Source: Azospirillum melinis
GTDB lineage: Bacteria > Pseudomonadota > Alphaproteobacteria > Azospirillales > Azospirillaceae
Assembly: GCF_013340935.1 (NCBI RefSeq)
Contig: NZ_WHOS01000028.1
Location: 1 to 64,000 of the forward strand
Direction: 5' to 3'
Length of the DNA stretch: 64,000 nt
Notes under the pieces: model-generated
Database searches by the model: none
What the model was told of the DNA's origin: nothing
What the model saw: only the letters and a program-made list of their open reading frames with translations
In this document: one piece after another, positions 50,977 through 62,100 of the stretch
How positions within the stretch are numbered: position 1 is the first letter of the stretch
How the letters are laid out: every line of letters starts with the position of its first letter
Program-made: the position numbers and the translations under genes

Positions 50977-51558
50977 ATGACCGCCAAAATCTGTGTCGGC
51001 CAGTTCGCGGGATCGCACGGCGTGCGGGGGCTGGTGAAGCTGCGCAGCTTCACTGCCGAACCCACCGACGTCATGACCTACGGCCTGCTGTCGGACGAGA
51101 CGGGGACCCGCCGGTTCACGGTGACGCTCCAGGGCATGGTCAAGGACAACTTCCTGGCCAAGGTCGACGGGGTGACCAGCCGAGAACAGGCGCAGGCCCT
51201 GGCAGGCTTGCGGCTCTATGTGGAGCGCGGCGCCCTGCCGGCGACGGAGGACGAGGACGAGTTCTACCATGCCGATCTGATCGGTCTGCGTGCGGAACTC
51301 GCCGACCGGACCGTCTATGGCACGGTGAAGGCGATCTATGACTTCGGCGCCGGTGACGTGCTGGAAATCAGGACCGCAGGCGGACCGCTGGAGATGCTTC
51401 CATTCTCCAAGGCCTGTGTGCCGGTGGTCGATGTCCGGGGCGGCCGTATCGTCGTCGACCTTCCCGCCGTGATCGAGGCCCGCGAGGGCTCCGGTGACGA
51501 GGGGGAGGAGGCCGGGGATGAAGAGGGCGGGGACCGGAGCGGGGAGGAGGGGCCGTGA
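50977..51558 (+). CDS. rimM: 16S rRNA processing protein RimM
   Basis: This 193-residue 30S maturation factor binds S19. The N-terminal beta-barrel starts [21 protein letters not shown], and a PRC-barrel domain follows ([11 protein letters not shown]...[18 protein letters not shown]). An acidic tail (Glu/Gly/Asp-rich) follows residue 170. GTG 50959 in frame is an alternative start. The stop overlaps trmD by 4 nt. Confidence 0.95.
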   Translation: MTAKICVGQFAGSHGVRGLVKLRSFTAEPTDVMTYGLLSDETGTRRFTVTLQGMVKDNFLAKVDGVTSREQAQALAGLRLYVERGALPATEDEDEFYHADLIGLRAELADRTVYGTVKAIYDFGAGDVLEIRTAGGPLEMLPFSKACVPVVDVRGGRIVVDLPAVIEAREGSGDEGEEAGDEEGGDRSGEEGP

Positions 51559-52364
51559 ATCACGGCGCCGACGGTCCGCTGGTCTGGACGGCCAAGGTTC
51601 TGACGCTGTTCCCGGAAATGTTTCCGGGGCCGCTCGGCCACTCGCTGGCCGGAAAGGCGTTGGAAAATGGAGTCTGGGCGCTGGAATCGGTGGACATTCG
51701 CTCGTTCGCGCGCGATAAACACCGCTCCGTCGACGAGACCCCCTTCGGCGGAGGGGCAGGCATGGTCATGCGGCCCGACGTGCTGGACGCAGCTTTGACT
51801 GCGACGGCGGGACCTGTGGGGGCACCGGGACGCGGCCGGGCGATCTATCTGTCGCCTCGCGGACGGGTGCTGAACCAGGAACTGGTCAAGGAGCTGGCCG
51901 CCACTCCGGTGGTGACGCTGCTCTGCGGCCGGTACGAAGGGGTGGACCAGCGGGTCCTCGATGCGCACGGCCTCGAAGAGGTCAGCCTCGGGGATTTCGT
52001 GCTGTCCGGCGGGGAACTCGCCGCGCTCAGCCTGATGGATGCCGTGGTGCGCTTGCTCCCCGGCGTCATGGGCAACGTTGAGACGGCGGGCGAAGAGAGT
52101 TTCGAACGGGGGTTGCTCGAATACCCCCACTACACCCGGCCGGCGGTCTGGACCGACGGGCAGGGTGTGGAGCGCGCGGTGCCGGAGGTTCTGCTGTCCG
52201 GTCACCATGGGAAGGTCAAGGCCTGGCGGCTGGCCGAGGCGGAGAAGATCACGGAGGCCCGACGGCCGGACCTGTGGTCGCTCTACCAGGCGGGCCGTCC
52301 GGCAGTAACTGTTACGAACAAGGGTCGGCGGCAGGCTCGCCGGCGCGACCCGAAACCGGAGTGA
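51555..52364 (+). CDS. trmD: tRNA (guanine-N1-)-methyltransferase
   Basis: This 269-residue SPOUT-class enzyme makes m1G37 in tRNA using SAM. Signatures are [20 protein letters not shown] at the N-terminus, [13 protein letters not shown], the knot region [13 protein letters not shown] and [15 protein letters not shown]. The start is GTG 51555, giving a GTGA overlap with rimM and so coupled translation. A short basic tail follows. It is followed 41 nt later by rplS. Confidence 0.97.
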   Translation: MNHGADGPLVWTAKVLTLFPEMFPGPLGHSLAGKALENGVWALESVDIRSFARDKHRSVDETPFGGGAGMVMRPDVLDAALTATAGPVGAPGRGRAIYLSPRGRVLNQELVKELAATPVVTLLCGRYEGVDQRVLDAHGLEEVSLGDFVLSGGELAALSLMDAVVRLLPGVMGNVETAGEESFERGLLEYPHYTRPAVWTDGQGVERAVPEVLLSGHHGKVKAWRLAEAEKITEARRPDLWSLYQAGRPAVTVTNKGRRQARRRDPKPE

Positions 52365-52405
52365 CGGTCCGCCGCGAGGCGCACCGATAGAAAAGGGGTA
52401 GTGCT

Positions 52406-52801
52406 ATGAACCTGTTGCAGCAGCTCGAGCAGGAGCAGATCGAGAAGGCCCTCGGTGGCAAGACGATCCCGGAGTTCTCCTCGGGCGATACCGTCCGCGT
52501 GAACGTCAAGGTCGTCGAGGGCACGCGCGAGCGCGTCCAGGCCTATGAGGGCGTCGTGATCGCCCGCAAGAACGCCGGTGTGAACAGCTCCTTCACCGTT
52601 CGCAAGATCAGCTACGGCGAGGGCGTGGAGCGCGTGTTCCCGCTGTACTCCCCGCGCATCGACTCGATCGAGCTGGTCCGCAAGGGCGCCGTCCGTCGCG
52701 CCAAGCTGTACTATCTGCGCGATCTGCGCGGCAAGGCCGCCCGCATCGCCGAGCGCACCACCGGCCGCGGCATGATCAACGGCCGCCGGGCTGCCGAGTA
52801 A
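52406..52801 (+). CDS. rplS: Ribosomal protein L19
   Basis: This 131-residue large-subunit protein has the typical [14 protein letters not shown] start, [13 protein letters not shown] and the [18 protein letters not shown] block. The strong AAAAGGGG ribosome site is 8 nt upstream. It ends the ffh cluster, and a terminator follows. Confidence 0.97.
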   Translation: MNLLQQLEQEQIEKALGGKTIPEFSSGDTVRVNVKVVEGTRERVQAYEGVVIARKNAGVNSSFTVRKISYGEGVERVFPLYSPRIDSIELVRKGAVRRAKLYYLRDLRGKAARIAERTTGRGMINGRRAAE

Positions 52802-52837
52802 GGCGCCTTTCGGTTCGGTTCAGGTTCATAGGTTCGG

Positions 52838-52866
52838 CGCCCGGCCGTTCGGCTGGGCGTCTTCTT
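52838..52866 (+). terminator. Terminator after rplS
   Basis: CGCCCGGCC (52838-52846) pairs with GGCTGGGCG (52851-52859) through a GTTC loop, with one G-T pair, then TCTTCTT. It lies 37 nt after rplS and 37 nt before rpmH, leaving little room for a separate rpmH promoter. Confidence 0.7.
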
Positions 52867-52902
52867 CCCGTCATCATCAGCAAAGCTTAAGGAGTAGGCG
52901 CC

Positions 52903-53037
52903 ATGAAGCGCACGTTCCAGCCGTCCAAAATCGTGCGTAAGCGTCGTCATGGCTTCCGCGCCCGTATGGCCACCGTCGGCGGCCGCAAGGTGATCGCCCG
53001 TCGCCGCGCCCGCGGCCGCAAGGTTCTGAGCGCCTGA
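52903..53037 (+). CDS. rpmH: Ribosomal protein L34
   Basis: This 44-residue protein runs from [20 protein letters not shown] to KVLSA, a complete match in pattern to L34. AAGGAGT lies 7 nt upstream. It is followed after 8 nt by rnpA, the usual rpmH-rnpA-yidD-yidC order, although dnaA is not adjacent here. Confidence 0.97.
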   Translation: MKRTFQPSKIVRKRRHGFRARMATVGGRKVIARRRARGRKVLSA

Positions 53038-53045
53038 TCCCCGCT

Positions 53046-53432
53046 ATGGCGGCGCCGGGCCACGAGGTCGGGCGCCTGATGCGGCGGCCGGAATTTCTGG
53101 CCGTGGCCGGGACACGGCGAAAGCATGTGGCTCCCGGCCTGATCCTCCAGGTGCGCCGGCACGACGACAAGCAGCGGCCCGCCGAAGGCGGTCCGCCGAT
53201 CCGTCTCGGTTTGACGGCGAGCCGCAAGGTCGGCAACGCGGTGGTGCGCAATCGCGCCCGCCGCCGTTTGCGTGAGGCCGCGCGGCAGATTCTGACCGTT
53301 CATGCGGCGCCCGGCCACGACTTCGTGCTGGTCGCCCGCGGCGGCACGGCCGAACGGCCGTGGACCGACCTGCTCGGCGACCTTGCCGCCGGGCTGAAGC
53401 GCCTCGGCCTGTGGCGCGAGGCGGAAGGGTAG
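53046..53432 (+). CDS. rnpA: Ribonuclease P protein component
   Basis: This 128-residue protein assists the RNase P RNA in cutting tRNA 5' leaders. The conserved RNR motif region is present as SRKVGNAVVRNRARRRLREAAR. The preceding RRPEFLAV and GLTA strands fit the fold. It follows rpmH by 8 nt and precedes yidD by 15 nt. The RPR RNA gene is not in the window. Confidence 0.93.
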   Translation: MAAPGHEVGRLMRRPEFLAVAGTRRKHVAPGLILQVRRHDDKQRPAEGGPPIRLGLTASRKVGNAVVRNRARRRLREAARQILTVHAAPGHDFVLVARGGTAERPWTDLLGDLAAGLKRLGLWREAEG

Positions 53433-53447
53433 GAGGCTCGCGACATT

Positions 53448-53777
53448 ATGTTTCGCATCGCCGGCCTCAGCCCGCTCGCGCATCTGCTCCGCGCGCTCGT
53501 CTATCTCTATCGCTGGACCTTGTCGCCCTTCGTGGGCTGGCAGTGCCGTTTCCAGCCGACCTGCTCCTGCTACGCCATCGAATCGCTGGAAAAGCACGGG
53601 GCCATCCGGGGGGGATGGCTGACTGTGCGCCGGCTCGGGCGTTGCCATCCCTGGGGCGGGTCGGGCTGGGATCCTGTGCCCGATCCCGTCCCGCGGCCGG
53701 CGCCCATGGCGCCGCATCGCTGCGGACTGCGGGAAAAGGGGCATGCGGCGGTTGCCCAGCCCGGCGAAAACCCGTAA
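53448..53777 (+). CDS. yidD: Membrane protein insertion efficiency factor YidD
   Basis: This 109-residue protein has the YidD signature: [37 protein letters not shown] with clustered cysteines, then [17 protein letters not shown]. An amphipathic N-terminal helix should associate with the inner membrane next to YidC. A Pro-rich tail of about 30 residues is longer than usual. It lies between rnpA and yidC as normal. Confidence 0.96.
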   Translation: MFRIAGLSPLAHLLRALVYLYRWTLSPFVGWQCRFQPTCSCYAIESLEKHGAIRGGWLTVRRLGRCHPWGGSGWDPVPDPVPRPAPMAPHRCGLREKGHAAVAQPGENP

Positions 53778-53832
53778 CAAGGCCGCGCACACGCCGCCCT
53801 TCTTCCAAAGGCCCCACGGCAACCGGGACGCC

Positions 53833-55560
53833 ATGACCGACCAACGCAACCTCATCATCGCGATTGCCCTGTCGATCGCCATCCTTCTGGGCTTCCAGTT
53901 TTTCTACGAGAAGCCGCGGGTGGAGCAGCAGAAGCAACTCGCCGCCCAGCAGGCCGCCCAGACGGAGCAGTCGGTGCCGGTGCCGGCCCCCGGCGTGCCC
54001 GCCCAGCAGCCTCCCGCCACGGCTGAGGTCGCGAAGGAGCGCCCCGTCCTGCTCGCCGAGCAGCTGGCGGCCGGCACCCGCGTCAAGATCGACACGCCGG
54101 CCCTGCACGGCTCCGTCAACCTCGTCGGCGGCCGCATCGACGACTTGACGCTGGCCCAGTACCACGAGACCCCGGACCCGAAGAGCCCGGAGATCGTGCT
54201 GCTGGCCCCGGCCGGCACGCCCGCCGCCTATTATGCCGAGTTCGGCTGGGTGCCGCAGGGCGCCGGCATCGCCGCGCCGACCGCGACCACCCGCTGGACT
54301 GCCGACGGCGCCGCGCTGACCCCGGACAAGCCGCTGACCCTGACCTGGGACAACGGCCAGGGGCTGGTGTTCGAGCGCAAGATCGCTGTCGACCCGGACT
54401 TCATGTTCACGGTGACGCAGACCGTGCGCAACACCGGCGCCGCCCCGGTCACCCTGCTGCCCTACAGCCTGGTGTCGCGCAGCGGCACGCCGCACACGTC
54501 CGGCTACTACATCCTGCATGAGGGCCCGCTCGGCGTCTTCAACGGCTCGCTGACCGAAGAGAAGTACGACGACGTCCGCAAGGCCGGTTCGATCGCCAAG
54601 GAGACCACCGGCGGCTGGGTCGGCATCACCGACAAGTACTGGCTGGTGTCGCTGGTGCCCGACCCGAACGAGAAGGTCACGGCGCGCTTCCTCTACAATC
54701 AGGTCGCCAACACCGACCGCTACCAGACCGACACCATGGGTGCGCCGGTCACGGTGGCGCCGGGCGCCTCGGCCGAGAACACCGGCCGCCTGTTCGCCGG
54801 TGCCAAGCAGGTGAAGCTGCTCGACAGCTATTCCGAGAAGCTGAACATCAAGAACTTCGATCTGGCGATCGACTTCGGCTGGTTCTATTTCCTGACCAAG
54901 CCGTTCTTCTACGCGCTGGATTTCCTGGGCCGCATCATCGGCAACTTCGGTATCGCCATCCTGGTGCTGACCGTCTGCGTCAAGGCCGTCTTCTTCCCCC
55001 TCGCCAACAAGTCCTATCAGGCGATGAGCAAGATGAAGGCCCTGCAGCCCAAGATGCAGGAGCTGCGCGAGAAGTTCAGCGACGATCAGGCGCGCATGAA
55101 CCAGGAGCTGATGGCGCTGTACAAGCGCGAGAAGGTCTCCCCGGTGTCGGGCTGCTTGCCGATCCTGATCCAGATCCCGGTGTTCTTCTCGCTCTACAAG
55201 GTGCTGTTCGTGACCATCGAAATGCGGCATGCGCCGTTCTTCGGTTGGATCCACGACCTGTCCTCGCCCGATCCGACGACCATCTTCAACCTGTTCGGCC
55301 TGATCCCCTGGGACCCGCCCGCCATGCTGCATCTCGGCCTGTGGCCGCTGATCATGGGCGTGACGATGTGGTTCCAGCAGAAGATGAACCCCGCCCCGCC
55401 GGACCCGATCCAGCAGAAGGTGTTCCAGTTCCTGCCCATCGTCTTCACCTTCATGCTCGCCGGCTTCCCGGCCGGTCTGGTGATCTACTGGGCCTGGAAC
55501 AACACGCTGTCGGTCCTGCAGCAGTGGACCATCATGAAGCGTATGGGCGTGAAGGCCTGA
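53833..55560 (+). CDS. yidC: Membrane protein insertase YidC
   Basis: This 575-residue insertase has a first membrane helix (about 7-22), a large periplasmic domain (25-355) and a C-terminal core with five helices. In the core, the coiled helical hairpin KSYQAMSKMKALQPKMQELREKF and the ISGCLP-like SPVSGCLPILIQIPVFFSLYK are visible. The conserved Arg in the hydrophilic groove lies in the IEMRHAPF stretch. ATG 53833 is chosen; upstream frame overlaps yidD. A terminator follows, closing the rpmH operon. Confidence 0.97.
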   Translation: MTDQRNLIIAIALSIAILLGFQFFYEKPRVEQQKQLAAQQAAQTEQSVPVPAPGVPAQQPPATAEVAKERPVLLAEQLAAGTRVKIDTPALHGSVNLVGGRIDDLTLAQYHETPDPKSPEIVLLAPAGTPAAYYAEFGWVPQGAGIAAPTATTRWTADGAALTPDKPLTLTWDNGQGLVFERKIAVDPDFMFTVTQTVRNTGAAPVTLLPYSLVSRSGTPHTSGYYILHEGPLGVFNGSLTEEKYDDVRKAGSIAKETTGGWVGITDKYWLVSLVPDPNEKVTARFLYNQVANTDRYQTDTMGAPVTVAPGASAENTGRLFAGAKQVKLLDSYSEKLNIKNFDLAIDFGWFYFLTKPFFYALDFLGRIIGNFGIAILVLTVCVKAVFFPLANKSYQAMSKMKALQPKMQELREKFSDDQARMNQELMALYKREKVSPVSGCLPILIQIPVFFSLYKVLFVTIEMRHAPFFGWIHDLSSPDPTTIFNLFGLIPWDPPAMLHLGLWPLIMGVTMWFQQKMNPAPPDPIQQKVFQFLPIVFTFMLAGFPAGLVIYWAWNNTLSVLQQWTIMKRMGVKA

Positions 55561-55592
55561 TCCCTCAGCCTCTGCCGAATGTCTGAGACCTG

Positions 55593-55639
55593 CCGCCGGC
55601 AAAGACCCTTGACGGGCCTCTGCCGGCGGTATGTTTTTT
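55593..55639 (+). terminator. Terminator after yidC
   Basis: CCGCCGGCA (55593-55601) and TGCCGGCGG (55621-55629) form a 9-bp stem with a small inner CCC/GGG pairing, followed by TATGTTTTTTA. It is 32 nt after yidC. Confidence 0.8.
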
Positions 55640-55665
55640 AGCCGATCCCAATGAGAGCGCCCGCC

Positions 55666-56349
55666 ATGACCAGCCCTGCCACGCCGACCCCCGACACCCC
55701 CAGCATCGTTTCCGGCTTCGACGAGGCCGCGCTGGAGGCCGGCCGTCTGCTGTTCGCCAAGGAGTGCGACTTCGTCTGGGGCGCCAACGCGCTGAACCAG
55801 CTGCCCGAGGCCGACCTGCCGGAGGTCGCCTTCGCCGGGCGCTCGAATGTCGGCAAGTCGAGCCTCGTCAATGCGCTGACCGGACGCAAGACGCTGGCCC
55901 GCACCTCCAACACGCCGGGCCGCACGCAGCAGCTCAATTTCTTCAACCTCGGCAACCGTCTGAAGCTGGTGGACATGCCCGGCTACGGCTATGCCAAGGA
56001 GTCGAAGGAGAAGGTGGAGGCGTGGAACGACATGGTGCGCCGCTTCCTGCGTGGCCGGGTCACCCTGCGCCGGGCGCTGGTGCTGATCGATTCGCGCCAT
56101 GGGATGAAGCCCCACGACCATGAGATCATGGACATGCTCGATCGCACGGCGGTGCCGTACGTCGTCGTGCTGACCAAGGCCGACAAGGTCAAGGCTGCGG
56201 ATCTCGACAGGATTCGCCGCGACACCCAGGCGGGGCTGAAGAAGCATCCGGCAGCCTTCCCCGACATCCACGTCACCAGTTCCGAGAAGGGCACCGGCAT
56301 CGCGGAACTGCGCGCCAGTTTGGCGGCGCTCGCCCTCGGCGCCGAGTAA
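55666..56349 (+). CDS. engB: Ribosome biogenesis GTPase EngB (YsxC/YihA)
   Basis: This 227-residue GTPase is needed for 50S assembly and division. The G1 motif is AGRSNVGKSSLVNAL; G2 is near TSNTPGRTQQLNFF; G3 is DMPGYGYA; G4 is LTKADKVK; and G5 is TSSEKGTG. The start may be ATG 55651 instead, adding five residues; no strong ribosome site decides. It is separated from yidC by a terminator and precedes the antiporter gene by 12 nt. Confidence 0.95.
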   Translation: MTSPATPTPDTPSIVSGFDEAALEAGRLLFAKECDFVWGANALNQLPEADLPEVAFAGRSNVGKSSLVNALTGRKTLARTSNTPGRTQQLNFFNLGNRLKLVDMPGYGYAKESKEKVEAWNDMVRRFLRGRVTLRRALVLIDSRHGMKPHDHEIMDMLDRTAVPYVVVLTKADKVKAADLDRIRRDTQAGLKKHPAAFPDIHVTSSEKGTGIAELRASLAALALGAE

Positions 56350-56361
56350 GGGGCGGCAGCG

Positions 56362-57660
56362 ATGGGTGGTCTGTCTCCCGCGCTGCTGTTCCTGATGCAG
56401 GCCCTGCTGCTGATCGCCGGGCCGTTCCTGCTGTGGCGGCTGGGCGGCGGCCGTCACATCGCCCCGATGGTGGTGGTCCAGATCCTGTTCGGGGTGGCAT
56501 TGGGACCGTCGCTGCTCGGCCGGCTGGCTCCCGATCTGTGGGGCGTGCTGTTCGCGCCGGCCGCGCTTGCGCCCTTGTCCGGGCTGGCCTTGATGGCCGT
56601 GGTGTTCTTTGCCTTCCTGACCGGCCTGCATCTCGATCCTGCCGAGTTCCGCGGGCGGGGCGGGGCCTTCGCCACCGTGGCGCTGTCGAGCATGCTGGTG
56701 CCGACCCTGTTGGGCGGGGCGCTGGGCTGGTGGCTGGCCGGCGCCTTTCCCACCATGACCGGAAATCACGCCACCCCCGGCCTGTTCGCCGCCGGCTTCG
56801 GCATCTGCGTCGGCGTCACCGCCCTGCCGGTGCTGGGCGCCATCCTGCGCGAGATGGATTTGCTGGGCGACCGGTTGGGGCGGCTGGCGCTGGGCTATGC
56901 TGCGGTGAACGACGCGCTGCTCTGGCTGCTGATCACCGCGGTGTTGGCCTGGTCGACCGCCGACGGGGGGAACGGCGGCGGCGATGCCTGGGCGGTGGCG
57001 AAGGTCGGCCTGTTGGGCTTCGCCTATGTCGGGACGACGGTCCTGCTCGTGCGCCCGCTGCTCGACCGCCTGCTGGAGCGGGTGGCCCCGGACGGGCGGA
57101 TGGGCGACACCGCGGTGGTGGTGACCTGCGCGGCACTGCTGGCCTCGGCCGCGGTGACCGAACTGATCGGGTTGCACTACATCCTGGGCGCCTTCATCGC
57201 CGGCAGTGCGATGCCGCGCCGCTATGCGGCGGCGATCCTCGACCGGCTGGAGCATTTCGCCACGCTGATCCTGCTGCCCTTCTTCTTCACCCTGACCGGG
57301 CTGAAGGTGAACCTGACGCTGGACGATCCGGCGCAATGGACCGTCTTCGCCCTCGCCAGCCTCGCCACCATCGCCGGCAAGATGGCCGGCACCGCGCTGC
57401 CCGCCCGCTGGACCGGCGAAAGCTGGCCGGATGCGCTCCGGCTCGGCACGCTGATGCCGTGCAAGGGGCTGATGGAGGTCATCGTCCTGACCGTCCTGCT
57501 GGAGGCGGGCGTGCTGTCCGGCCCCTGTTTCTCGGCGATGGTGCTGATGGCGGTGGCGGTGACCGCGCTGACGCAGCCGATGACGCGGCTGGCCGGATTG
57601 TGGCGTCCGGCCGGCGGCACGGCGGCCGCAGCCGCGGGAGGCCGTCACGGGGGTGTGTGA
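56362..57660 (+). CDS. CPA2-family cation/proton antiporter
   Basis: This 432-residue inner-membrane protein has about 12 helices of the Na+/H+ exchanger (CPA2, KefB-like) fold. Helix 5 carries the ion-site pair Asn-Asp in GYAAVNDALLWLL; GLHYILGAFIAGSAMP is also typical. There is no C-terminal TrkA-N domain. It begins 12 nt after engB, so it is probably co-transcribed. Ion specificity cannot be read; Na+, K+ or an unusual role are all possible. Confidence 0.88.
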   Translation: MGGLSPALLFLMQALLLIAGPFLLWRLGGGRHIAPMVVVQILFGVALGPSLLGRLAPDLWGVLFAPAALAPLSGLALMAVVFFAFLTGLHLDPAEFRGRGGAFATVALSSMLVPTLLGGALGWWLAGAFPTMTGNHATPGLFAAGFGICVGVTALPVLGAILREMDLLGDRLGRLALGYAAVNDALLWLLITAVLAWSTADGGNGGGDAWAVAKVGLLGFAYVGTTVLLVRPLLDRLLERVAPDGRMGDTAVVVTCAALLASAAVTELIGLHYILGAFIAGSAMPRRYAAAILDRLEHFATLILLPFFFTLTGLKVNLTLDDPAQWTVFALASLATIAGKMAGTALPARWTGESWPDALRLGTLMPCKGLMEVIVLTVLLEAGVLSGPCFSAMVLMAVAVTALTQPMTRLAGLWRPAGGTAAAAAGGRHGGV

Positions 57661-57742
57661 CCGTTAAATTGCCCCCTAGGCAACCGGCCGGCCTTTCCGT
57701 TAAAGAAGCCCGACACTCCACCCCGACAAAGGGCATCCTCCC

Positions 57743-58642
57743 GTGCAGACTCCCACCCGTGACGAGTGGCTCGCCAAGGCCCGTACCCTGTCCGAAGCGC
57801 TGCCCTACATGCGCCGTTATGCCGGGAGCACCTTCGTCATCAAGTATGGCGGCCACGCCATGGGCGACGCCAGCCTGGCGGAGCTGTTCGCGCGCGACAT
57901 CGTCCTGCTGAAGCAGGTCGGCATCAATCCAGTGGTCGTCCATGGCGGCGGCCCGCAGATCGGCCAAATGCTGGAACGGCTGAAGATCAAGTCCAGCTTC
58001 ATCGACGGCCTGCGCGTCACCGACAAGGAGACGGTCGAGGTGGTCGAGATGGTGCTGGCCGGCTCCATCAACAAGCAGATCGTCGCCGCCATCAACAGCG
58101 CCGGTGGCCGTGCCGTCGGCCTGTCGGGCAAGGACAGCAACCTGATCACCGCCCGCCGTCTGGAGCGCGTCCAGCGCGATCCCGACAGCAACATCGAGCG
58201 GGTGCTGGACCTCGGCTTCGTCGGCGAGCCCTACAAGGTGAACCCGCAGATCCTGCACGCGCTCGCCCAGTCGGACATCATCCCGGTGATCGCGCCGGTC
58301 GGCTTCGACGTGAACGGCGACACCTACAACATCAACGCCGACACGGCGGCCGGCGCGGTCGCGGCGGCGGTGAAGGCGGCACGCTTCTTCCTGCTGACCG
58401 ACGTCGCCGGCGTGCTCGACAAGGAAAAGAAGCTGATCGAGAAGATGTCGCTGGAGGATGCCCACAAGGCCATCGCCGACGGCACCGCTTCCGGCGGCAT
58501 GATCCCGAAGATCGAGACCTGCATCGGCGCGGTGGAGCAAGGCGTCGATGCCGCTGTTATCCTGGATGGCCGCGTGCCGCATGCGCTGCTGTTGGAGATC
58601 TTCACCGAGGGCGGCGCCGGCACCCTGATCGGCAAGGCCTGA
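57743..58642 (+). CDS. argB: Acetylglutamate kinase
   Basis: This 299-residue enzyme catalyses the second step of arginine synthesis. The amino-acid-kinase motifs are visible: KYGGHAMGD near residue 34, [15 protein letters not shown], the substrate loop with [37 protein letters not shown], and [18 protein letters not shown]. The start is GTG 57743, which gives normal family length. Length and lack of an N-terminal extension leave open whether arginine feedback operates. It lies 83 nt after the antiporter and is followed at 32 nt by a small unknown gene. Confidence 0.97.
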   Translation: MQTPTRDEWLAKARTLSEALPYMRRYAGSTFVIKYGGHAMGDASLAELFARDIVLLKQVGINPVVVHGGGPQIGQMLERLKIKSSFIDGLRVTDKETVEVVEMVLAGSINKQIVAAINSAGGRAVGLSGKDSNLITARRLERVQRDPDSNIERVLDLGFVGEPYKVNPQILHALAQSDIIPVIAPVGFDVNGDTYNINADTAAGAVAAAVKAARFFLLTDVAGVLDKEKKLIEKMSLEDAHKAIADGTASGGMIPKIETCIGAVEQGVDAAVILDGRVPHALLLEIFTEGGAGTLIGKA

Positions 58643-58673
58643 CGCCACGGAAGGGAACCGCCAAGGGGGGCCG

Positions 58674-58958
58674 ATGAGCGATCTGCGCAAGGAGTTGCTT
58701 CGCCAGATGAAGGCCATCCGGGAGAGGATGGACCCGAAGCTGGTGGAGCGTGCCAGGCTGGCCGCTCTGGGCAAGGTCCCCTATGACAGCGATGCGGCGA
58801 AGGAGGCGGTCGGCCATTTCCTCGACGCCAAGCGGGACGGCGGCGCCTTCCGCCGCAAGCTGGAGCAGGCGCTGAAGGCCGAGGGCGGGACGCTCGACCT
58901 CGACGGGGAGAAGGCTCCGCCCCCGGTGAAGCCGCGGCGCGGTGGCCGGGTGACCTAG
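58674..58958 (+). CDS. Small helical protein of unknown function after argB
   Basis: This 94-residue basic protein has an amphipathic helical N-terminal part (RKELLRQMKAIRERMDPKLVERARLAALG), a middle region with a short YDSDAAKEAVGHFL helix, and a Pro/Lys/Arg-rich tail. I do not recognise a family. The ribosome site GGGGGGCC is weak. It lies 32 nt after argB and 39 nt before the ZntB-like gene on the same strand. Composition is protein-like, so it is very probably real. Confidence 0.7.
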   Translation: MSDLRKELLRQMKAIRERMDPKLVERARLAALGKVPYDSDAAKEAVGHFLDAKRDGGAFRRKLEQALKAEGGTLDLDGEKAPPPVKPRRGGRVT

Positions 58959-58997
58959 GCCGGGCGCCCGAGCCGCGCCCACGCAAGGAGCACAGCC

Positions 58998-59981
58998 TTG
59001 CTGCATGTTTTCGTCAATGACGGCGGTCTGCTGCGCTGGGACAGGGAGGCAGCGGACGAGTCGGCCCCGTTCCCGGAGTCCGCCGTGTGGCTGGACCTGA
59101 TCAACCCGACGCCCGACGAACTGGCGCGGGCGGAGGCGCTGATCGGCACCGGCCTGCCCACCCGCGAGCAGATGGCGGAGATCGAGGAGTCGAGCCGTCT
59201 GCGCGTTGCCGGCGGTGCGCTGACCATGACCGTCACCGCCCTGGTCTGGGCCGATACCGACGAGCCACGCATCGCCACCGTCAGCTTCGTGCTGGCCGGC
59301 CGGCGGCTGGTGACCATCCACGACATCGATCCGCAGGCGCTGCTGGCTTTCCGCCGCCGCGCCACCCATGGGCAGGTCTCCGCATCCCGTGGCGAACTGG
59401 TGCTGGCCGCACTGGTGGACGGGATGATCGACCGCACGTCGGTCGTGCTGCGGCGGACCGGGGTGGAGATGGATGCACTGAACCGCCGCTATTTCCGCGG
59501 GCGCAAGCTGCGCTCCCGCGGCGAGACGCTGGACGACGCGCAGACGCTGAAGCGCATCGGCCATGCCGGTCACCTGATCGGGAAGGCACGGATCAGTCTG
59601 GCCAGCCTCACCCGCATGACCGACTTCCTGGCGCGCGGCGACGGCTGGAACGCCGGCAAGGCGACGCGGCGCTGGGCCAAGACCACGCTGCAGGATCTAC
59701 GCGGTCTGGACCAGTATGCCCGCTTCCTCTCCGGCAAGGTCGCCCTAGCGCTCGACACCGCGCTGGGCCAGATCAATGTCGAGCAGAACGAGATCGTCAA
59801 GATCGTGTCGGTGCTGACCGTTCTGCTCTATCCGCCGACCCTCGTCGCCAGCATCGGCGGCATGAACTTCACCGACATGCCCGGCAGCCATTCGCCCTTC
59901 GGCTATGCCAGCGCCTTGGGGCTGATGCTGCTGTCGGCCCTGCTGCCGATGGTCTATGTGCGGTCGAAGCGCTGGATGTAG
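58998..59981 (+). CDS. CorA/ZntB-family metal ion transporter
   Basis: This 327-residue protein has a cytoplasmic alpha/beta domain (1-115), a long helical stretch (120-260) and two C-terminal membrane helices (about 265-290 and 300-320). The GMN selectivity motif is present in SIGGMNFTDMP between the two helices. Sequence features such as the acidic, Arg-rich domain match ZntB-like members more than MgtE; Zn2+ or Mg2+ may be the ion. The start is TTG 58998 with AAGGAG 7 nt upstream. It precedes the thiC riboswitch. Confidence 0.87.
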   Translation: MLHVFVNDGGLLRWDREAADESAPFPESAVWLDLINPTPDELARAEALIGTGLPTREQMAEIEESSRLRVAGGALTMTVTALVWADTDEPRIATVSFVLAGRRLVTIHDIDPQALLAFRRRATHGQVSASRGELVLAALVDGMIDRTSVVLRRTGVEMDALNRRYFRGRKLRSRGETLDDAQTLKRIGHAGHLIGKARISLASLTRMTDFLARGDGWNAGKATRRWAKTTLQDLRGLDQYARFLSGKVALALDTALGQINVEQNEIVKIVSVLTVLLYPPTLVASIGGMNFTDMPGSHSPFGYASALGLMLLSALLPMVYVRSKRWM

Positions 59982-60027
59982 CGCATTTCCACAATATGGC
60001 AGGCGGATCGTCCGCAGCGCTTTCCTT

Positions 60028-60056
60028 TTGACACGACTGTCCGTCGGCGGCAGGAT
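60028..60056 (+). promoter_or_regulatory. Promoter of the thiC riboswitch transcript
   Basis: TTGACA (60028-60033), a 17-nt spacer and CAGGAT (60051-60056) place transcription start at about 60063, just before the TPP aptamer. The -35 is perfect and the -10 weak. Confidence 0.5.
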
Positions 60057-60068
60057 GGGCCGCATTCC

Positions 60069-60175
60069 AGGGGGGTCCCGACAGGGGGCTGAGATACCAA
60101 CGGCCGGACGGCGCACTGCGCAAGCCGGCAGCGTGGTGACCCTTCGAACCTGATCCGGGTCATACCGGCGAAGGG
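60069..60175 (+). promoter_or_regulatory. TPP riboswitch (THI element) controlling thiC
   Basis: The thiamine pyrophosphate aptamer is clear: CTGAGA (60089-60094) in the pyrimidine-sensing arm, and ACCTGATCCGGGTCATACCG followed by GCGAAGGGA in the conserved pyrophosphate arm. It lies 150 nt before the thiC start. The expression platform between 60176 and 60323 is G/C-rich and has no T-run terminator, so control by sequestering the ribosome site (GGAG at 60313) is more likely than attenuation. Confidence 0.96.
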
Positions 60176-60188
60176 AGGGACCTCGTGA

Positions 60189-62051
<1,863 letters not shown>

Positions 62052-62074
62052 GGTCTGGCGGAGCGAAGTCTGGC

Positions 62075-62097
62075 AGGGGGGCGGGTCGCCGCCCCCT
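62075..62097. terminator. Hairpin between convergent thiC and greB
   Basis: AGGGGG and CCCCCT with an inner CGG/CCG pairing and a single bulge form a GC-rich stem in the 49-nt gap between converging stops. No T-tract is evident. Confidence 0.4.
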
Positions 62098-62100
62098 CCG

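Noticed and set aside
53467-57648. A 1393-residue minus-strand open frame over yidC, engB and the antiporter
   Set aside because: It is antisense to three well-supported genes, and its His/Arg/Gly/Gln-rich composition is typical of third-position GC bias, not of a real protein.
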